From Streptomyces sp. NBC_00569 (GTDB taxonomy: Bacteria > Actinomycetota > Actinomycetes > Streptomycetales > Streptomycetaceae), in the NCBI RefSeq assembly GCF_036345255.1, contig NZ_CP107783.1, positions 7,557,001 to 7,621,000 on the forward strand: a stretch of DNA of 64,000 nucleotides. The letters are read 5' to 3'. A program made the translations under genes and the position numbers. The notes under the pieces were generated by a model that was not told the origin of the DNA, did no database searches, and was given only the letters and a program-made list of their open reading frames with translations. Below are positions 51,822-61,079 of the stretch, piece by piece. How positions within the stretch are numbered: the stretch's first letter is position 1; every line of letters starts with the position of its first letter.

Positions 51822-52571
51822 TCAGTGCGCGTCGAGAGTGACCGTGAAGGAGAACCGGTCGCCGCGGTAGTGGATGACGGCGACGTCCAGCGGCCGGCCG
51901 TCCTCGTCGTAGGTGATGCCCGTGTAGTGCAGGATCGGGCTGAGCAGCGGCACTTGGAGCAGTCTGGCCGTCTCCGGGTCCGCGAGCCGGGCCTCGACGG
52001 TGTCGGTGATCCGGCTGATGCGCACGCCGACGATGTCGCGCAGGACCTTCGTCATCGGCCAGCGCACCAGGTCGCCCAGATCGACACGGTCGGCGAGGTC
52101 GGCCCTGATGTAGTTGCGGGCGTGGTTCGTCGGCTCGCCGGTCTTCTCGTCGCAGCGCAGCCGGTGGTACGTGGCCACGGTCTCGGCCTGCGGAAAGTAC
52201 TCGGCGACCGTGCCGGGAACCGGAACCGTGCCGTGATCCAGCAGTTCGGTCGTCATGCCGGACTGCTGGGCCACGATGGCGTCGACCGAGCCGAGCAGGC
52301 GCACGGGCGCTCCCCGCCGCGCGGCCGGCTCGATGAAGGTGCCGCGCCTGCGGTGCCGCGTGATGAGCCCCTCGTCCTCCAGCTCCTTGAGTGCCTGCCG
52401 CATGGTCAGGACGCTCACCCCGTAATGCCCCGCGAGCTGTTCCTCGGTGGGCAGGCGCAGCGGGTCGTCGGGGGAGCGCCCCAGTATGGAGGCGCGCAAG
52501 GACTGCGACACCTGATACCAGAGCGGCAGCTTGCGGTTCAGGACGATCGAGTCCGGCGCGAAAGAGGTCAC
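51822..52571 (-). CDS. GntR/UTRA (HutC-type) transcriptional regulator
   Basis: A 249-aa regulator: winged helix PLWYQVSQSLRASIL and LPTEEQLAGHYGVSVLTMRQALKELEDEGLITRHRRRGTFI, then a UTRA ligand domain (ATYHRLRCDEKTGEPTNHARNYI, LSPILHYTGITYDEDGRPLDVAVIHYRGDRF). It is 39 bp after homogentisate dioxygenase on the same strand, which suggests it may regulate aromatic amino acid breakdown; the ligand is inferred only. Confidence 0.93.
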   Translation of the reverse strand: MTSFAPDSIVLNRKLPLWYQVSQSLRASILGRSPDDPLRLPTEEQLAGHYGVSVLTMRQALKELEDEGLITRHRRRGTFIEPAARRGAPVRLLGSVDAIVAQQSGMTTELLDHGTVPVPGTVAEYFPQAETVATYHRLRCDEKTGEPTNHARNYIRADLADRVDLGDLVRWPMTKVLRDIVGVRISRITDTVEARLADPETARLLQVPLLSPILHYTGITYDEDGRPLDVAVIHYRGDRFSFTVTLDAH

Positions 52572-52610
52572 GGGCTATCCGTATCGGTCGGGCGCGTTCA
52601 GTGCAACGGC

Positions 52611-53927
52611 TCAGTGCGACGGCCTGAAGTGCCGTTCGAGGCCGCTCCACACGTCGTCGTAGCCCCGCTGGAGGTGATCGGCCTGCGCCGCCTGGGCGGT
52701 CGCGGTCACCGGCCACCGGGTCTCGAACATGAAGGCGAGTCCGTCGTCGACCTTCTGCGGCCTGAGCTCGGCCGCCGACGCCTTGTCGAACGTCTCACGG
52801 TCCGGGCCGTGCGCCGACATCATGTTGTGCAGCGAACCACCGCCCGGAACGAAGCCTTCGGCCTTGGCGTCGTACGCGCCCTCGATCAGGCCCATGTACT
52901 CGCTCATCACGTTCCGGTGGAAGTACGGCGGCCGGAACGTGTCCTCGCCGACCAGCCAGCGCGGCGCGAACACCACGAAGTCCACGCCCGCGAGCCCGGG
53001 AGTGTCGCTCGGCGAGGTGAGGACCGTGAAGATCGACGGATCCGGGTGGTCGTAGCTGACCGACCCGATGACATTGAAACGGCGCAGGTCGTAGACGTAC
53101 GGGACATGGCTGCCGTGCCAGGCGACGACATCGAGCGGCGAGTGGTCGTATGTGGCGCGCCAGAGGTTTCCGCAGAACTTGTTCACCACCTCCACCGGCC
53201 CCTCGGTGTCCTCGTACGCGGCGACGGGGACCATGAAGTCCCGGGCGTTCGCCAGGCCGTTGGCGCCGATCGGGCCCAGGTCGGGCAGCCGGAAGGGGGA
53301 GCCGTAGTTCTCGCAGACGTAGCCGCGGGCATCGCCGTCGAGGAGCTCGACGCGGAAACGGACCCCGCGCGGGATCAGCGCGACGTGGCCGGGGTCCACG
53401 TGCAGCAGGCCGAACTCGGTGCGCAGCAGCAGGCCGCCGCGCTCGGGGACGATCAGGAGCTCGCCGTCCGCGTCGCTGAACACCCGGTCCGTCATGGAGG
53501 AGTTGGCGTGGTAGAGGTGCACGGCCATACCGGTGCGCTGGGTCGCGTCGCCGTTCCCGCCGAGCGTCCACAGGCCCGCCAGGAAGTCCGTGCCGGGGGC
53601 CGGCTCGGGCAGCGGGTTCCAGCGCAGCCGGTTCGGATCGGGGACGGACTCGGTGAAGGGGGCACTGCGCAGCGCGCCGTTGTCCGTCCGTACGAACGCC
53701 GGGTGCGCGGCCGACGGGCGGATCCGGTACAGCCACGAACGCCGGTTGTGCGCCCTCGGCTCGGTGAACGCGGAGCCGCTCAGCTGCTCCGCGTACAGAC
53801 CGAGCGGGGCCCGCTGCGGCGAGTTGCGTCCGTGGGGCAGAGCGCCGGGCACCGCCTCCGAGCTGTGCTCGTTGCCGAAGCCCGAGAGGTAGGCAAGCCC
53901 CTCGGCGGTCTTCCTCGCGTCACGCAT
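52611..53927 (-). CDS. hmgA: Homogentisate 1,2-dioxygenase
   Basis: Non-haem Fe(II) ring-cleaving enzyme of tyrosine/phenylalanine catabolism, converting homogentisate to maleylacetoacetate. 438 aa, the family's usual length. Family start [19 protein letters not shown]; iron ligands His337, Glu343 ([12 protein letters not shown]) and His367 ([12 protein letters not shown]). The ATG at 53927 has GAGGGAG upstream. The divergent TetR gene and downstream GntR gene are candidate regulators; fumarylacetoacetase is not in the window. Confidence 0.97.
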   Translation of the reverse strand: MRDARKTAEGLAYLSGFGNEHSSEAVPGALPHGRNSPQRAPLGLYAEQLSGSAFTEPRAHNRRSWLYRIRPSAAHPAFVRTDNGALRSAPFTESVPDPNRLRWNPLPEPAPGTDFLAGLWTLGGNGDATQRTGMAVHLYHANSSMTDRVFSDADGELLIVPERGGLLLRTEFGLLHVDPGHVALIPRGVRFRVELLDGDARGYVCENYGSPFRLPDLGPIGANGLANARDFMVPVAAYEDTEGPVEVVNKFCGNLWRATYDHSPLDVVAWHGSHVPYVYDLRRFNVIGSVSYDHPDPSIFTVLTSPSDTPGLAGVDFVVFAPRWLVGEDTFRPPYFHRNVMSEYMGLIEGAYDAKAEGFVPGGGSLHNMMSAHGPDRETFDKASAAELRPQKVDDGLAFMFETRWPVTATAQAAQADHLQRGYDDVWSGLERHFRPSH

Positions 53928-53945
53928 GTCGCTCCCTCGTCCATG

Positions 53946-53969
53946 ATTCCTATGCTCTACCGTAGGATT
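53946..53969. promoter_or_regulatory. Imperfect inverted repeat between hmgA and TetR genes
   Basis: ATTCCTA and TAGGATT, one mismatch, with a 10-bp centre, 19 bp before the hmgA start. Position and symmetry suit an operator shared by the divergent genes. Confidence 0.45.
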
Positions 53970-54028
53970 CCCTTTTTCCTCGCGCAAGAGCACCCCGCGA
54001 AGCTGAACAGTCCTCTACTCTCCGGGTC

Positions 54029-54661
54029 ATGCCGTGGACGCCGCCCGTGGAACCCGTGACCAACTCCACGTCCCTGCGCCGCGCGCCCGTCCAGCAGCGC
54101 AGCGCCGAACGCCTGAGCCGGATACTCGACGCCTGCGCGCAACTGCTCGACGAAGGCGGCTACGAGGAACTCAGCACCCGGGCCGTGGCGGTCCGCGCCG
54201 GGGTGCCCATCGGCTCCGTCTACCGCTTCTTCGGCAACAAACGCGCCCTCGTCGACGCCCTCGCCGAACGCAATCTCCAGCGCTACGCCGAGCGCGTCGC
54301 CGGGCGCCTCGCGGGGGTCCCGGCGACCGACTGGCGCGGCGCGATGGACGCCGTCCTCGACGAGTACCTCGCCATGAAGCGCACCGCTCCCGGCTTCTCC
54401 CTCGTCGACTTCGGCAACCAGATCCCCGTCGGCGCCGACGCCGGCCCCAACCACCGCCTCACCGACCGCCTCACCGAGCTGCTCGCCGTCCACCTCGACC
54501 GCACGCCCGACGACACGCTGCGGCGCGCGTTCCTGATCGCCGTCGAATCAGCGGACGCCCTGGTCCGGCTCGCGTTCCGGCTCGACCCGACGGGCGACGA
54601 GAACGTCATCGCGGAGACACGGGAGCTCCTGCGGGTGTATTTGGCGCGGGTGCTGGACTGA
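54029..54661 (+). CDS. TetR-family regulator
   Basis: A 210-aa regulator: QQRSAERLSRILDACAQLLDEGGYEELSTRAVAVRAGVPIGSVYRFFGNKRALVDALAERN, then a helical effector domain. The ATG at 54029 is given; a GTG at 54056 starts the more usual VTNSTSLRRAPVQQRS. It is divergent from hmgA and may control it or the citrate transporter downstream. The effector is unknown. Confidence 0.92.
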   Translation: MPWTPPVEPVTNSTSLRRAPVQQRSAERLSRILDACAQLLDEGGYEELSTRAVAVRAGVPIGSVYRFFGNKRALVDALAERNLQRYAERVAGRLAGVPATDWRGAMDAVLDEYLAMKRTAPGFSLVDFGNQIPVGADAGPNHRLTDRLTELLAVHLDRTPDDTLRRAFLIAVESADALVRLAFRLDPTGDENVIAETRELLRVYLARVLD

Positions 54662-54799
54662 TCCGGGGGCCCGGCCGGGGCGGGTACGCGGAGTGCCACA
54701 TGTCCTCACCGTCGGCCCCGATCGTCGCCCAACCCCGTGACCTGGAGTTTTGCGCTTATTGCTCGCACGTCAACATCTTGTTAACGCTGATGTGCGCGC

Positions 54800-54854
54800 C
54801 CTAACGTCTCGCTGACCGCAAGGCCCCGGTGGAAGTTCAAGGGCGAACGTTAGG
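54800..54854. promoter_or_regulatory. Inverted repeat before the citrate transporter
   Basis: CCTAACGT (54800-54807) and ACGTTAGG (54847-54854) are exact complements 39 bp apart, the second ending 7 bp before the ATG. It could be a pair of half-sites or fold over the start. Confidence 0.45.
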
Positions 54855-54861
54855 TATCCAC

Positions 54862-56310
54862 ATGTTGACCATCCTCGGCTTCGGCATGATTGCCACCTTC
54901 CTGGTGTTGATCATGATGAAGAAGGTGTCGCCGATCGCGGCGCTCGTGCTCATCCCCGCTCTCTTCTGCGTCTTCGTGGGCAAGGGAGCCAAGCTCGGCG
55001 ACTACGTCGTCGCGGGCATCGGCGATCTCGCGCCCACCGCGGCGATGCTGATGTTCGCCATCGTCTACTTCGGGCTGATGATCGACGTCGGCCTCTTCGA
55101 TCCGGTCGTGCGCGGCATCCTGAAGTTCGCGAAGGCCGACCCGGTCCGCATCGTCGTCGGCACCGCCGTGCTCGCGGCGATCGTGTCCCTCGACGGCGAC
55201 GGCTCCACCACGTTCATGATCACCGTCTCGGCGATGTACCCGCTGTACAAGCGCCTCAAGATGAGCCTGATCGTGATGACCGGTGTCGCCGCGACCGCCA
55301 ACGGCGTCATGAACACGCTGCCCTGGGGCGGCCCCACCGCCCGTGCCGCGACCGCGCTGAAGCTCGACGCCAGCGACATCTTCGTGCCGATGATCCCGGC
55401 GCTCGCCGTCGGTCTGCTCTTCGTCTTCGCTCTCGCCTACGTGCTGGGCCGCCGCGAGCGCAAGCGCCTCGGCTACCTGTCCCTCGACGAGGTCACCGAG
55501 ACCGTCACCGAGACGTCCGACGAGAAGGTGCTCGTCGGTGCGGGGGCCTCCGGCGGCAAGGCTTCCGGCTCCGGGACCGGTTCCGGAGCCGGCAAGAAGG
55601 CCTCTGGTGGAGCCGGTACGGGTTCCGGGTCCGCCGCGCCCTCGTACGAGAACGAGGACGGCGAGACCTTCGCGGCTCTCGACCCGAACCGTGCCACCCT
55701 GCGCCCCAAGCTCTACTGGTTCAACGCGCTCATGACGGTGACGCTGCTCACCGCGATGATCATGGAGTGGCTGCCGATCCCGGTCCTGTTCATCCTGGGC
55801 GCCGCGCTCGCCCTCACGGTGAACTTCCCGCACATGCCCGACCAGAGGGCCCGCATCGCCGCCCACGCCGAGAACGTCCTGAACGTCTCCGGCATGGTCT
55901 TCGCCGCCGCTGTCTTCACCGGCGTCCTCCAGGGCACCGGCATGGTCGACCACATGGCCAAGTGGGTCGTCGGCGGCATCCCCGACTGGATGGGCCCGCA
56001 CATGGCGCTCGTCACCGGCGTCCTGTCGATCCCGTTCACGTACTTCATGTCGAACGACGGCTTCTACTTCGGCATCCTGCCCGTCCTCGCCGAGGCCGGG
56101 AACGCGCACGGCGTCTCCACCCTGGAGGTCGCCCGCGCCTCCCTCATCGGCCAGCCGCTGCACATGTCGAGCCCGCTCGTCCCCGCCGTGTTCGTCCTCG
56201 TCGGCATGGCCAAGGTCGAGTTCGGCGACCACACGAAGTTCACGGTCAAATGGGCCGCGCTCACCGCGCTGGTGATCCTCGGCGCCGGATTCCTCTTCGG
56301 GATCCTCTGA
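54862..56310 (+). CDS. CitMHS-family citrate/metal-citrate transporter
   Basis: A 482-aa secondary transporter with 11-12 spans, of the CitM/CitH family that carries citrate complexed to divalent metal (Mg, Ca or Fe). Family segments: MLTILGFGMIATFLVLIMMKK, SLDGDGSTTFMITVSAMYPLYKRL, VMNTLPWGGPTARAATAL and HMSSPLVPAVFVLVGMAKVE. A long cytoplasmic Gly/Ser-rich loop (GSGTGSGAGKKASGG) divides the halves. The ATG at 54862 fits the family; a GTG at 54829 is in frame but upstream of an operator-like repeat. The MFS gene follows by 5 bp. Confidence 0.93.
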   Translation: MLTILGFGMIATFLVLIMMKKVSPIAALVLIPALFCVFVGKGAKLGDYVVAGIGDLAPTAAMLMFAIVYFGLMIDVGLFDPVVRGILKFAKADPVRIVVGTAVLAAIVSLDGDGSTTFMITVSAMYPLYKRLKMSLIVMTGVAATANGVMNTLPWGGPTARAATALKLDASDIFVPMIPALAVGLLFVFALAYVLGRRERKRLGYLSLDEVTETVTETSDEKVLVGAGASGGKASGSGTGSGAGKKASGGAGTGSGSAAPSYENEDGETFAALDPNRATLRPKLYWFNALMTVTLLTAMIMEWLPIPVLFILGAALALTVNFPHMPDQRARIAAHAENVLNVSGMVFAAAVFTGVLQGTGMVDHMAKWVVGGIPDWMGPHMALVTGVLSIPFTYFMSNDGFYFGILPVLAEAGNAHGVSTLEVARASLIGQPLHMSSPLVPAVFVLVGMAKVEFGDHTKFTVKWAALTALVILGAGFLFGIL

Positions 56311-56315
56311 CCTCG

Positions 56316-57584
56316 ATGAGTCTCACTACAGAGCCCGGCAGGAGAGGCTGGCTGCTCCGCCTCGTCATCGCCTTCAGCTTCGCGCAGGGGGCGGTGTCGA
56401 TGGCGCGGCCCGCCGTCTCCTACCGGGCTCTCGCGCTCGGTGCGGACGAGCGCGCGATCGGTGTGATCGCGGGCGTGTACGCGCTCCTTCCGCTGTTCGC
56501 GGCCGTACCGCTCGGCCGCCGCACCGACCACGGCCGCTGCGCGCCCCTGTTGCCCGTCGGCGTCGTCCTCATCGCCGGCGGCTGCGCGCTCAGCGGCACC
56601 GCCGACTCCCTCGCCGCGATGGCCACGTGGAGCGGGGTGATGGGGCTCGGTCATCTGTCGTTCGTGATCGGCGCGCAGTCGATCGTCGCCCGCCAGTCCG
56701 CTCCGGCCGAACAGGACCGCAACTTCGGTCACTTCACGATCGGCGCGTCCCTCGGCCAGCTCGTCGGGCCGATCGTCGCGGGCGCGCTCATCGGCGGGCC
56801 CGATCTGGGGGCCACGAGCGCGCTCGCGCTGCTCGTCGCGGCCGCCGTCGCCGCGGTGTCCTTCACCTCGCTGTGGCGCATCGAGCACCCTCGTACGACG
56901 ACGGGTGCGGCCGCGTCCTCCGGGCCACGTGTGCCGGTCGGCCGGATCCTGCGCACCAGGGGTGTGCCCGGCGGCATCTTCATCTCGCTCGCCGTGCTGT
57001 CGGCCACGGACATCCTTACGGCGTATCTGCCGGTCGTCGGCGAGCACCGGGGGATCGCGCCGTCCGTCGTCGGTCTGCTGCTGAGCCTGCGGGCGGGCGC
57101 CACGATTGCCTGCCGGCTGGTCATGACGCCGATGCTGCGTGTCCTGGGACGGGCGGCACTTCTCGCCACCACCTGTCTGGTCGCCGGGGTCATGTGCGCG
57201 GGGATCGCGCTGCCTGTGCCGGTGTGGGCGCTCGCGCTGATGCTTGCCGTTCTCGGGTTCTGCCTGGGTGTCGGGCAGCCGCTGTCCATGACGACGGTCG
57301 TTCAGGCGGCGCCTGATGATGCCCGGTCCACGGCGCTCGCGCTGCGGCTCACCGGTAACCGGCTGGGGCAGGTGGCGGCGCCGGCCGCCGCCGGGCTCGT
57401 GGCGGGGGTTGCAGGTGTCGCGGCGCCGTTCTTGATGCTGGGCGTACTTCTTGTGGGGGCGGCGGGGGTTGGGATGCGGAGCGGGGGTGGGGGGTCCTCC
57501 GGGCGGGGTCTCTTCCCCAAGCCCGCCCCTTCCCGAACCGGGACTCCGCCCCGGACCCCGCTCCTCAAACGCCGGAGGGGCTGA
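56316..57584 (+). CDS. Major facilitator superfamily transporter
   Basis: A 422-aa transporter with 12 predicted spans; A-motif-like PLGRRTDHGRC after the second span, VIGAQSIVARQ, and a typical last helix VAAPFLMLGVLLVGAAGVG. Five bases after the citrate transporter, probably co-transcribed. The C-terminal 20 or so residues (LFPKPAPSRTGTPPRTPLLK and RRRG) are encoded by the dispersed repeat at 57521-57589, which also supplies the stop codon. Substrate unknown. Confidence 0.9.
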   Translation: MSLTTEPGRRGWLLRLVIAFSFAQGAVSMARPAVSYRALALGADERAIGVIAGVYALLPLFAAVPLGRRTDHGRCAPLLPVGVVLIAGGCALSGTADSLAAMATWSGVMGLGHLSFVIGAQSIVARQSAPAEQDRNFGHFTIGASLGQLVGPIVAGALIGGPDLGATSALALLVAAAVAAVSFTSLWRIEHPRTTTGAAASSGPRVPVGRILRTRGVPGGIFISLAVLSATDILTAYLPVVGEHRGIAPSVVGLLLSLRAGATIACRLVMTPMLRVLGRAALLATTCLVAGVMCAGIALPVPVWALALMLAVLGFCLGVGQPLSMTTVVQAAPDDARSTALALRLTGNRLGQVAAPAAAGLVAGVAGVAAPFLMLGVLLVGAAGVGMRSGGGGSSGRGLFPKPAPSRTGTPPRTPLLKRRRG

Positions 57585-57589
57585 AAGGG
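57521..57589. repeat. Dispersed Streptomyces repeat, copy 1
   Basis: About 69 bp, GCCCGCCCCTTCCCGAACCG to GGGGCTGAAAGGG, containing the hairpin-prone ACTCCGCCCCGGACCCCG block. Nearly identical to 57656-57723 and to a repeat seen all over Streptomyces genomes (from memory). It overlaps the MFS gene's 3' end. Confidence 0.85.
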
Positions 57590-57655
57590 TGGGGCGGCGG
57601 AGAGTTGAAGGCGGGGCTGGTTGATGGGGGCTGGTGCGGCCTGGCGTGCGGCCTG

Positions 57656-57723
57656 GCCCGCCCTTCCCGAACCGGGGCTCCGCCCCGGACCCCGCTCCTC
57701 AAACGCCGGAGGGGCTGAAAGGG
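57656..57723. repeat. Dispersed Streptomyces repeat, copy 2
   Basis: Same orientation as copy 1, 135 bp further, differing by a one-base deletion and one substitution. It ends one base before the stop codon of the SARP-type gene. Confidence 0.85.
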
Positions 57724-57724
57724 C

Positions 57725-60700
57725 CTAGCTCAGCGCGGCCTGGGCCCGGGCGAATATGGCCCTGGCCTCCGCCTCCGCCAGGCGTTCGCCTGCCTGTTGG
57801 GCTCGGGTCGCTTCGGCCTCGGCGAGCGTTGCCGCCTGGGCGGGGCGGCCTGCCTCCAGGTGGGCCCAGGCCGGGAGGTGGCCCGCGTCCGTCGTGCCCG
57901 CCAGCAGTGCCAGCGCCTCCTCGGGACGGCCCCGGCGCACACCCAACTCGGCCCGGGCCAGCCGTACTTCCTGCTGGGCCTGCCGGTCGCCCTGCGCGTC
58001 GGCGGTCCGGCCCGCGCGGTCCAGGAGGGCGGCGCAGGACTCCGCGTCACCCGACCTCATCCGTACCCGTGCGAGCGCGGCCAGCGCATACGGCGCGCAC
58101 CAGCCCGTGTGCGGCTCCGACTCGCGTACCGCGTCCTGCGCGAGGTCGTGCGCCGCGTCGTACTCCTCCAGGAGCAGTTGGAGTTCGGCGAGATTGGCCC
58201 GCTCGAAGGCCGCCGCCGTCGGGTCGCCTGAGCGCTCGGCCAGCGCGAGGGCACGCTCGCCCGTCGTCACGGCCTCCCGCAGCCGCCCCGACCGGCGCGC
58301 GTGCTCCCGCAGGACGGACAGGACCGAGCCGAGCAACTGCGGATCCCCGTACGCCTCCGCGTGCGGCAGCGCACGGTCCGCGACGGGCCTCGCCTGCGCG
58401 AAGCGCCCGGCGAGGGCCAGCGACGTGGCCTGCGTGGCGAGCGAACGCGCGAGCAGGCCGCGCTGTTCGGGACCCGTCACGCGCAGCGCCGCCGCGTGCG
58501 CCGCTTCTCCCGCGGTGACGGCCTCCGGGTAGCGCCCGGTGACGAAGTACAGGATCGAGCGGGCGAGATGGTGCGCGGTGGCCGCCTCGAGCGCCGTTCC
58601 CGCGGCGGGCGGCGCCGCGTCGAGGAGGGCGAGCCCCTCCTCCGTGGAGCGGGTCTTCGCGAGGACCTCGGCGAGCCGGGCCGAGGCCAGGACGCGCCCG
58701 TCCGCGTCGCCGCGGCGCGCCAGGTCGTCGAGGGCCTCGCGCAGCACCCGTGCCGCGTCCTCGTACCGCGCCATGCGGCGCAGCACGGCCGCCCGGTCGA
58801 TCCTGGCTCGCGCCGACTCGGCGGCGAACGCGTCGAGGCGGTCGGTGAGCTGGGCGTAGTAATGGTCCGCGGTGTCGTTCGCGCATAGGGCGGCGGCCCG
58901 CTCGGCGGCCTGCCGGAGATAGCCGGTGGCGCGCGGGTCGTCGGCGCGGGTCAGATGCGCGGCGAGCGTGTCCACGGCGTCGGGCCTGCGCCGCAGCACG
59001 GCCTCCGCGTACGCCGAGTGGAGGAGGCGGCGGCGGGCGGCCGAGAGGCGCTCGTAGCAGGTGAGGCGTACGAGGGGGTGGCGGAAGGTGAGACCGGGCA
59101 CGGTGCGCCCGTCGGCGACGACGTCCCGTTCGGCGAGGACCGAGGCCGCGACGGCCGCGTCGGCGCCGGACGTCGCCTCGGCCACGGAGAGCAGCGGGTG
59201 CAGCCCCGCGCTCGCGACGTCGAGCACCTCGGCGAGCGCCGCGTCCCCGCCGGCCACCGCCACGGCCTCCACTACGCGTCGGGCGGCGGGCCCGAGCCCG
59301 GCGAGCCGTGCGGCGACCAACTGCCGTACTCCCGAAGGTGTTTGAGGCTCCGCGTCGCTCCCGTCCGTGCCGAGGCGCCGGCGTCCGTCGCCGAACGCCC
59401 GCGCCAGTTCGAGGGCGAACAGCGGGTTTCCGAGCGACAGGTCCCACACCCGCCCGGGCACGTCGGCGCCGGTCGGCAGGCCCAGCGCGTCGGCGGCGAG
59501 CGTCAGGCAGTCGTCACGGCCCAGGCGGCCCAGGTCCACGTGGCGCGCGAGCCGTTGGCGTACGAGTGAGTCGAGACCCGCGCGGCGCGGATCGTTCTCG
59601 GTCAGCTCCTCCGCGCGGTACGTCACCACGAAGCGCAGGGGGCCGCGGGCTGTCCTGGCCCGCCGCGCCAGATGCCCGAGGAGCTGGAACGAGCCCGTGT
59701 CGGCCGCGTGCAGATCGTCGAGGACGACCAGTACGGGCGCCGTTCCCGCCAGGTCGCCCAGCAGCCCGGCCGCCGCGCGGAACAGCCGCTCCCGCTCCTC
59801 CTCGGGGCTGCGTTCCGCGCCCCCGCCGGCCTGGCCGAGCGACGGGAGCAGCGAGGCCAGTTCGGGGTACTCGGCGCCGGCGCGGGCCCGTTCGGCGGGC
59901 GGCCGGTCCGCGAGCCATCCGTCGAGCGCCTCGACGAACGCCCCGAACGGCGTGTGCCCCTCCGCGTCGTGCCCCGCGCCCCACAGCACCGCCGCGCCCT
60001 CGCCCGCGGCCCGCCGCGCGGCCTCGGTCACCAGGCGCGTCTTGCCGAGTCCCGCCTCGCCGCCGACGAGTTGGACGGGTGGCGCGTCGGGCGCGAGGAG
60101 CAGGCCGAGCGCCGCCTCACGCCCGCGCAGGGGCGTGGGTGCCGGGCCGCGAAGGGCGGCCGGCGGGGCGAAGCCGCCCGCGGGCCGGGCCACCGGGGCC
60201 GCGGAGCTGCCGCTGTCGAGGGCGAGCAGATGGAGCCGCTCGGTCTCGGGCCCCGGCCGCACGCCGAGTTCGGCGTCCAGGGACTCCCGGCAGGCGTGGA
60301 ACTGGCGGACGGCCTGGCGGCGCAGGCCCTGGCGCAGATAGGCGCCGATCAGGATCTGATGGGCGCGCTCGTCGGCGGGGTTCTCGTCCAGGGCGCGCCG
60401 GGCGACCGCCGCCGCTTCCTCCGGGGCGCCCTCGTCGAGGAGCGCATCGGCGAGGGCGATCCGCACCCGCTCGGACACCACGGCCAGCTGCTCGCGCCGG
60501 GCCTCGGCCCAGGGCGCGTACCGGTCCTCGGGCAGCAGCTCCCCGGTGAACGCGTCCAGGGCGGCGGCCAGTTGGGAGGAAGAGCCCGATCCGAGGGCTC
60601 TGTCCGCCAGCTGCTCGGCGTGGTCGGCGTCGATCCACACCGCGTGCGGGTCGAGCCGCAGGAGCGCCCCGTCGGCGGTGAGGTACGAGGAGGCGGCGCG

Positions 60701-60994
60701 CGGGGCGAGTTCCGGTTCCAGCGCGCGCCGTGCGGCGTGCAGGGCGACGCGCAGGCTGCCGAGCGCGGACGACTGGTCGGCGTCGGGCCAGCAGATGTCC
60801 ATGGCCTGTTCGCGGTGCAGGCTGTGGCCGGGGGAGACCGCGAGGAGTTTGACGAGGGCGCGGGCACTGGGGCGCGGCCAGCGCTCGGCGAGCGCGGGAC
60901 CGCTGTCGCGAGTCGCCCGGAACCCGCCGAAAAGGTGCAGGCGCAGCAGTGGGGGAGCGGGCTGCGTGCCGTGGTTCGTCTCTTCCGCGCCCAT
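57725..60994 (-). CDS. SARP-like regulator: winged helix, BTAD, AAA ATPase, TPR
   Basis: A 1,089-aa transcription regulator. Residues 15-115: OmpR-type winged helix (RLHLFGGFRATRD, SALGSLRVALHAARRAL). Residues 118-260: bacterial transcriptional activation domain (AVWIDADHAEQLADRA, RQAVRQFHACRESLDAELG). Residues 290-600: AAA_16/STAND ATPase with Walker A GEAGLGKT (312-319) and Walker B VLVVLDDLHAAD. The rest are TPR-like helices to the end (ARAIFARAQAAL). No LuxR domain. Large SARPs of this build govern secondary metabolism; no biosynthetic cluster is adjacent, so targets are unknown. Confidence 0.92.
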   Translation of the reverse strand: MGAEETNHGTQPAPPLLRLHLFGGFRATRDSGPALAERWPRPSARALVKLLAVSPGHSLHREQAMDICWPDADQSSALGSLRVALHAARRALEPELAPRAASSYLTADGALLRLDPHAVWIDADHAEQLADRALGSGSSSQLAAALDAFTGELLPEDRYAPWAEARREQLAVVSERVRIALADALLDEGAPEEAAAVARRALDENPADERAHQILIGAYLRQGLRRQAVRQFHACRESLDAELGVRPGPETERLHLLALDSGSSAAPVARPAGGFAPPAALRGPAPTPLRGREAALGLLLAPDAPPVQLVGGEAGLGKTRLVTEAARRAAGEGAAVLWGAGHDAEGHTPFGAFVEALDGWLADRPPAERARAGAEYPELASLLPSLGQAGGGAERSPEEERERLFRAAAGLLGDLAGTAPVLVVLDDLHAADTGSFQLLGHLARRARTARGPLRFVVTYRAEELTENDPRRAGLDSLVRQRLARHVDLGRLGRDDCLTLAADALGLPTGADVPGRVWDLSLGNPLFALELARAFGDGRRRLGTDGSDAEPQTPSGVRQLVAARLAGLGPAARRVVEAVAVAGGDAALAEVLDVASAGLHPLLSVAEATSGADAAVAASVLAERDVVADGRTVPGLTFRHPLVRLTCYERLSAARRRLLHSAYAEAVLRRRPDAVDTLAAHLTRADDPRATGYLRQAAERAAALCANDTADHYYAQLTDRLDAFAAESARARIDRAAVLRRMARYEDAARVLREALDDLARRGDADGRVLASARLAEVLAKTRSTEEGLALLDAAPPAAGTALEAATAHHLARSILYFVTGRYPEAVTAGEAAHAAALRVTGPEQRGLLARSLATQATSLALAGRFAQARPVADRALPHAEAYGDPQLLGSVLSVLREHARRSGRLREAVTTGERALALAERSGDPTAAAFERANLAELQLLLEEYDAAHDLAQDAVRESEPHTGWCAPYALAALARVRMRSGDAESCAALLDRAGRTADAQGDRQAQQEVRLARAELGVRRGRPEEALALLAGTTDAGHLPAWAHLEAGRPAQAATLAEAEATRAQQAGERLAEAEARAIFARAQAALS

Positions 60995-61030
60995 AAGGGC
61001 GCACTTTAACTCCCCCCTCCGGGCACGCCA

Positions 61031-61062
61031 CAGGCCCCCCGAACGGACGTCCGGAGGGCCTG
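61031..61062 (-). terminator. Terminator of the FG-GAP protein gene
   Basis: CAGGCCCCCCG and CGGAGGGCCTG form an 11-bp stem with one mismatch and a 10-base loop, 18 bp past the stop. Confidence 0.75.
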
Positions 61063-61079
61063 CGGGGAAGCGGTGAACG

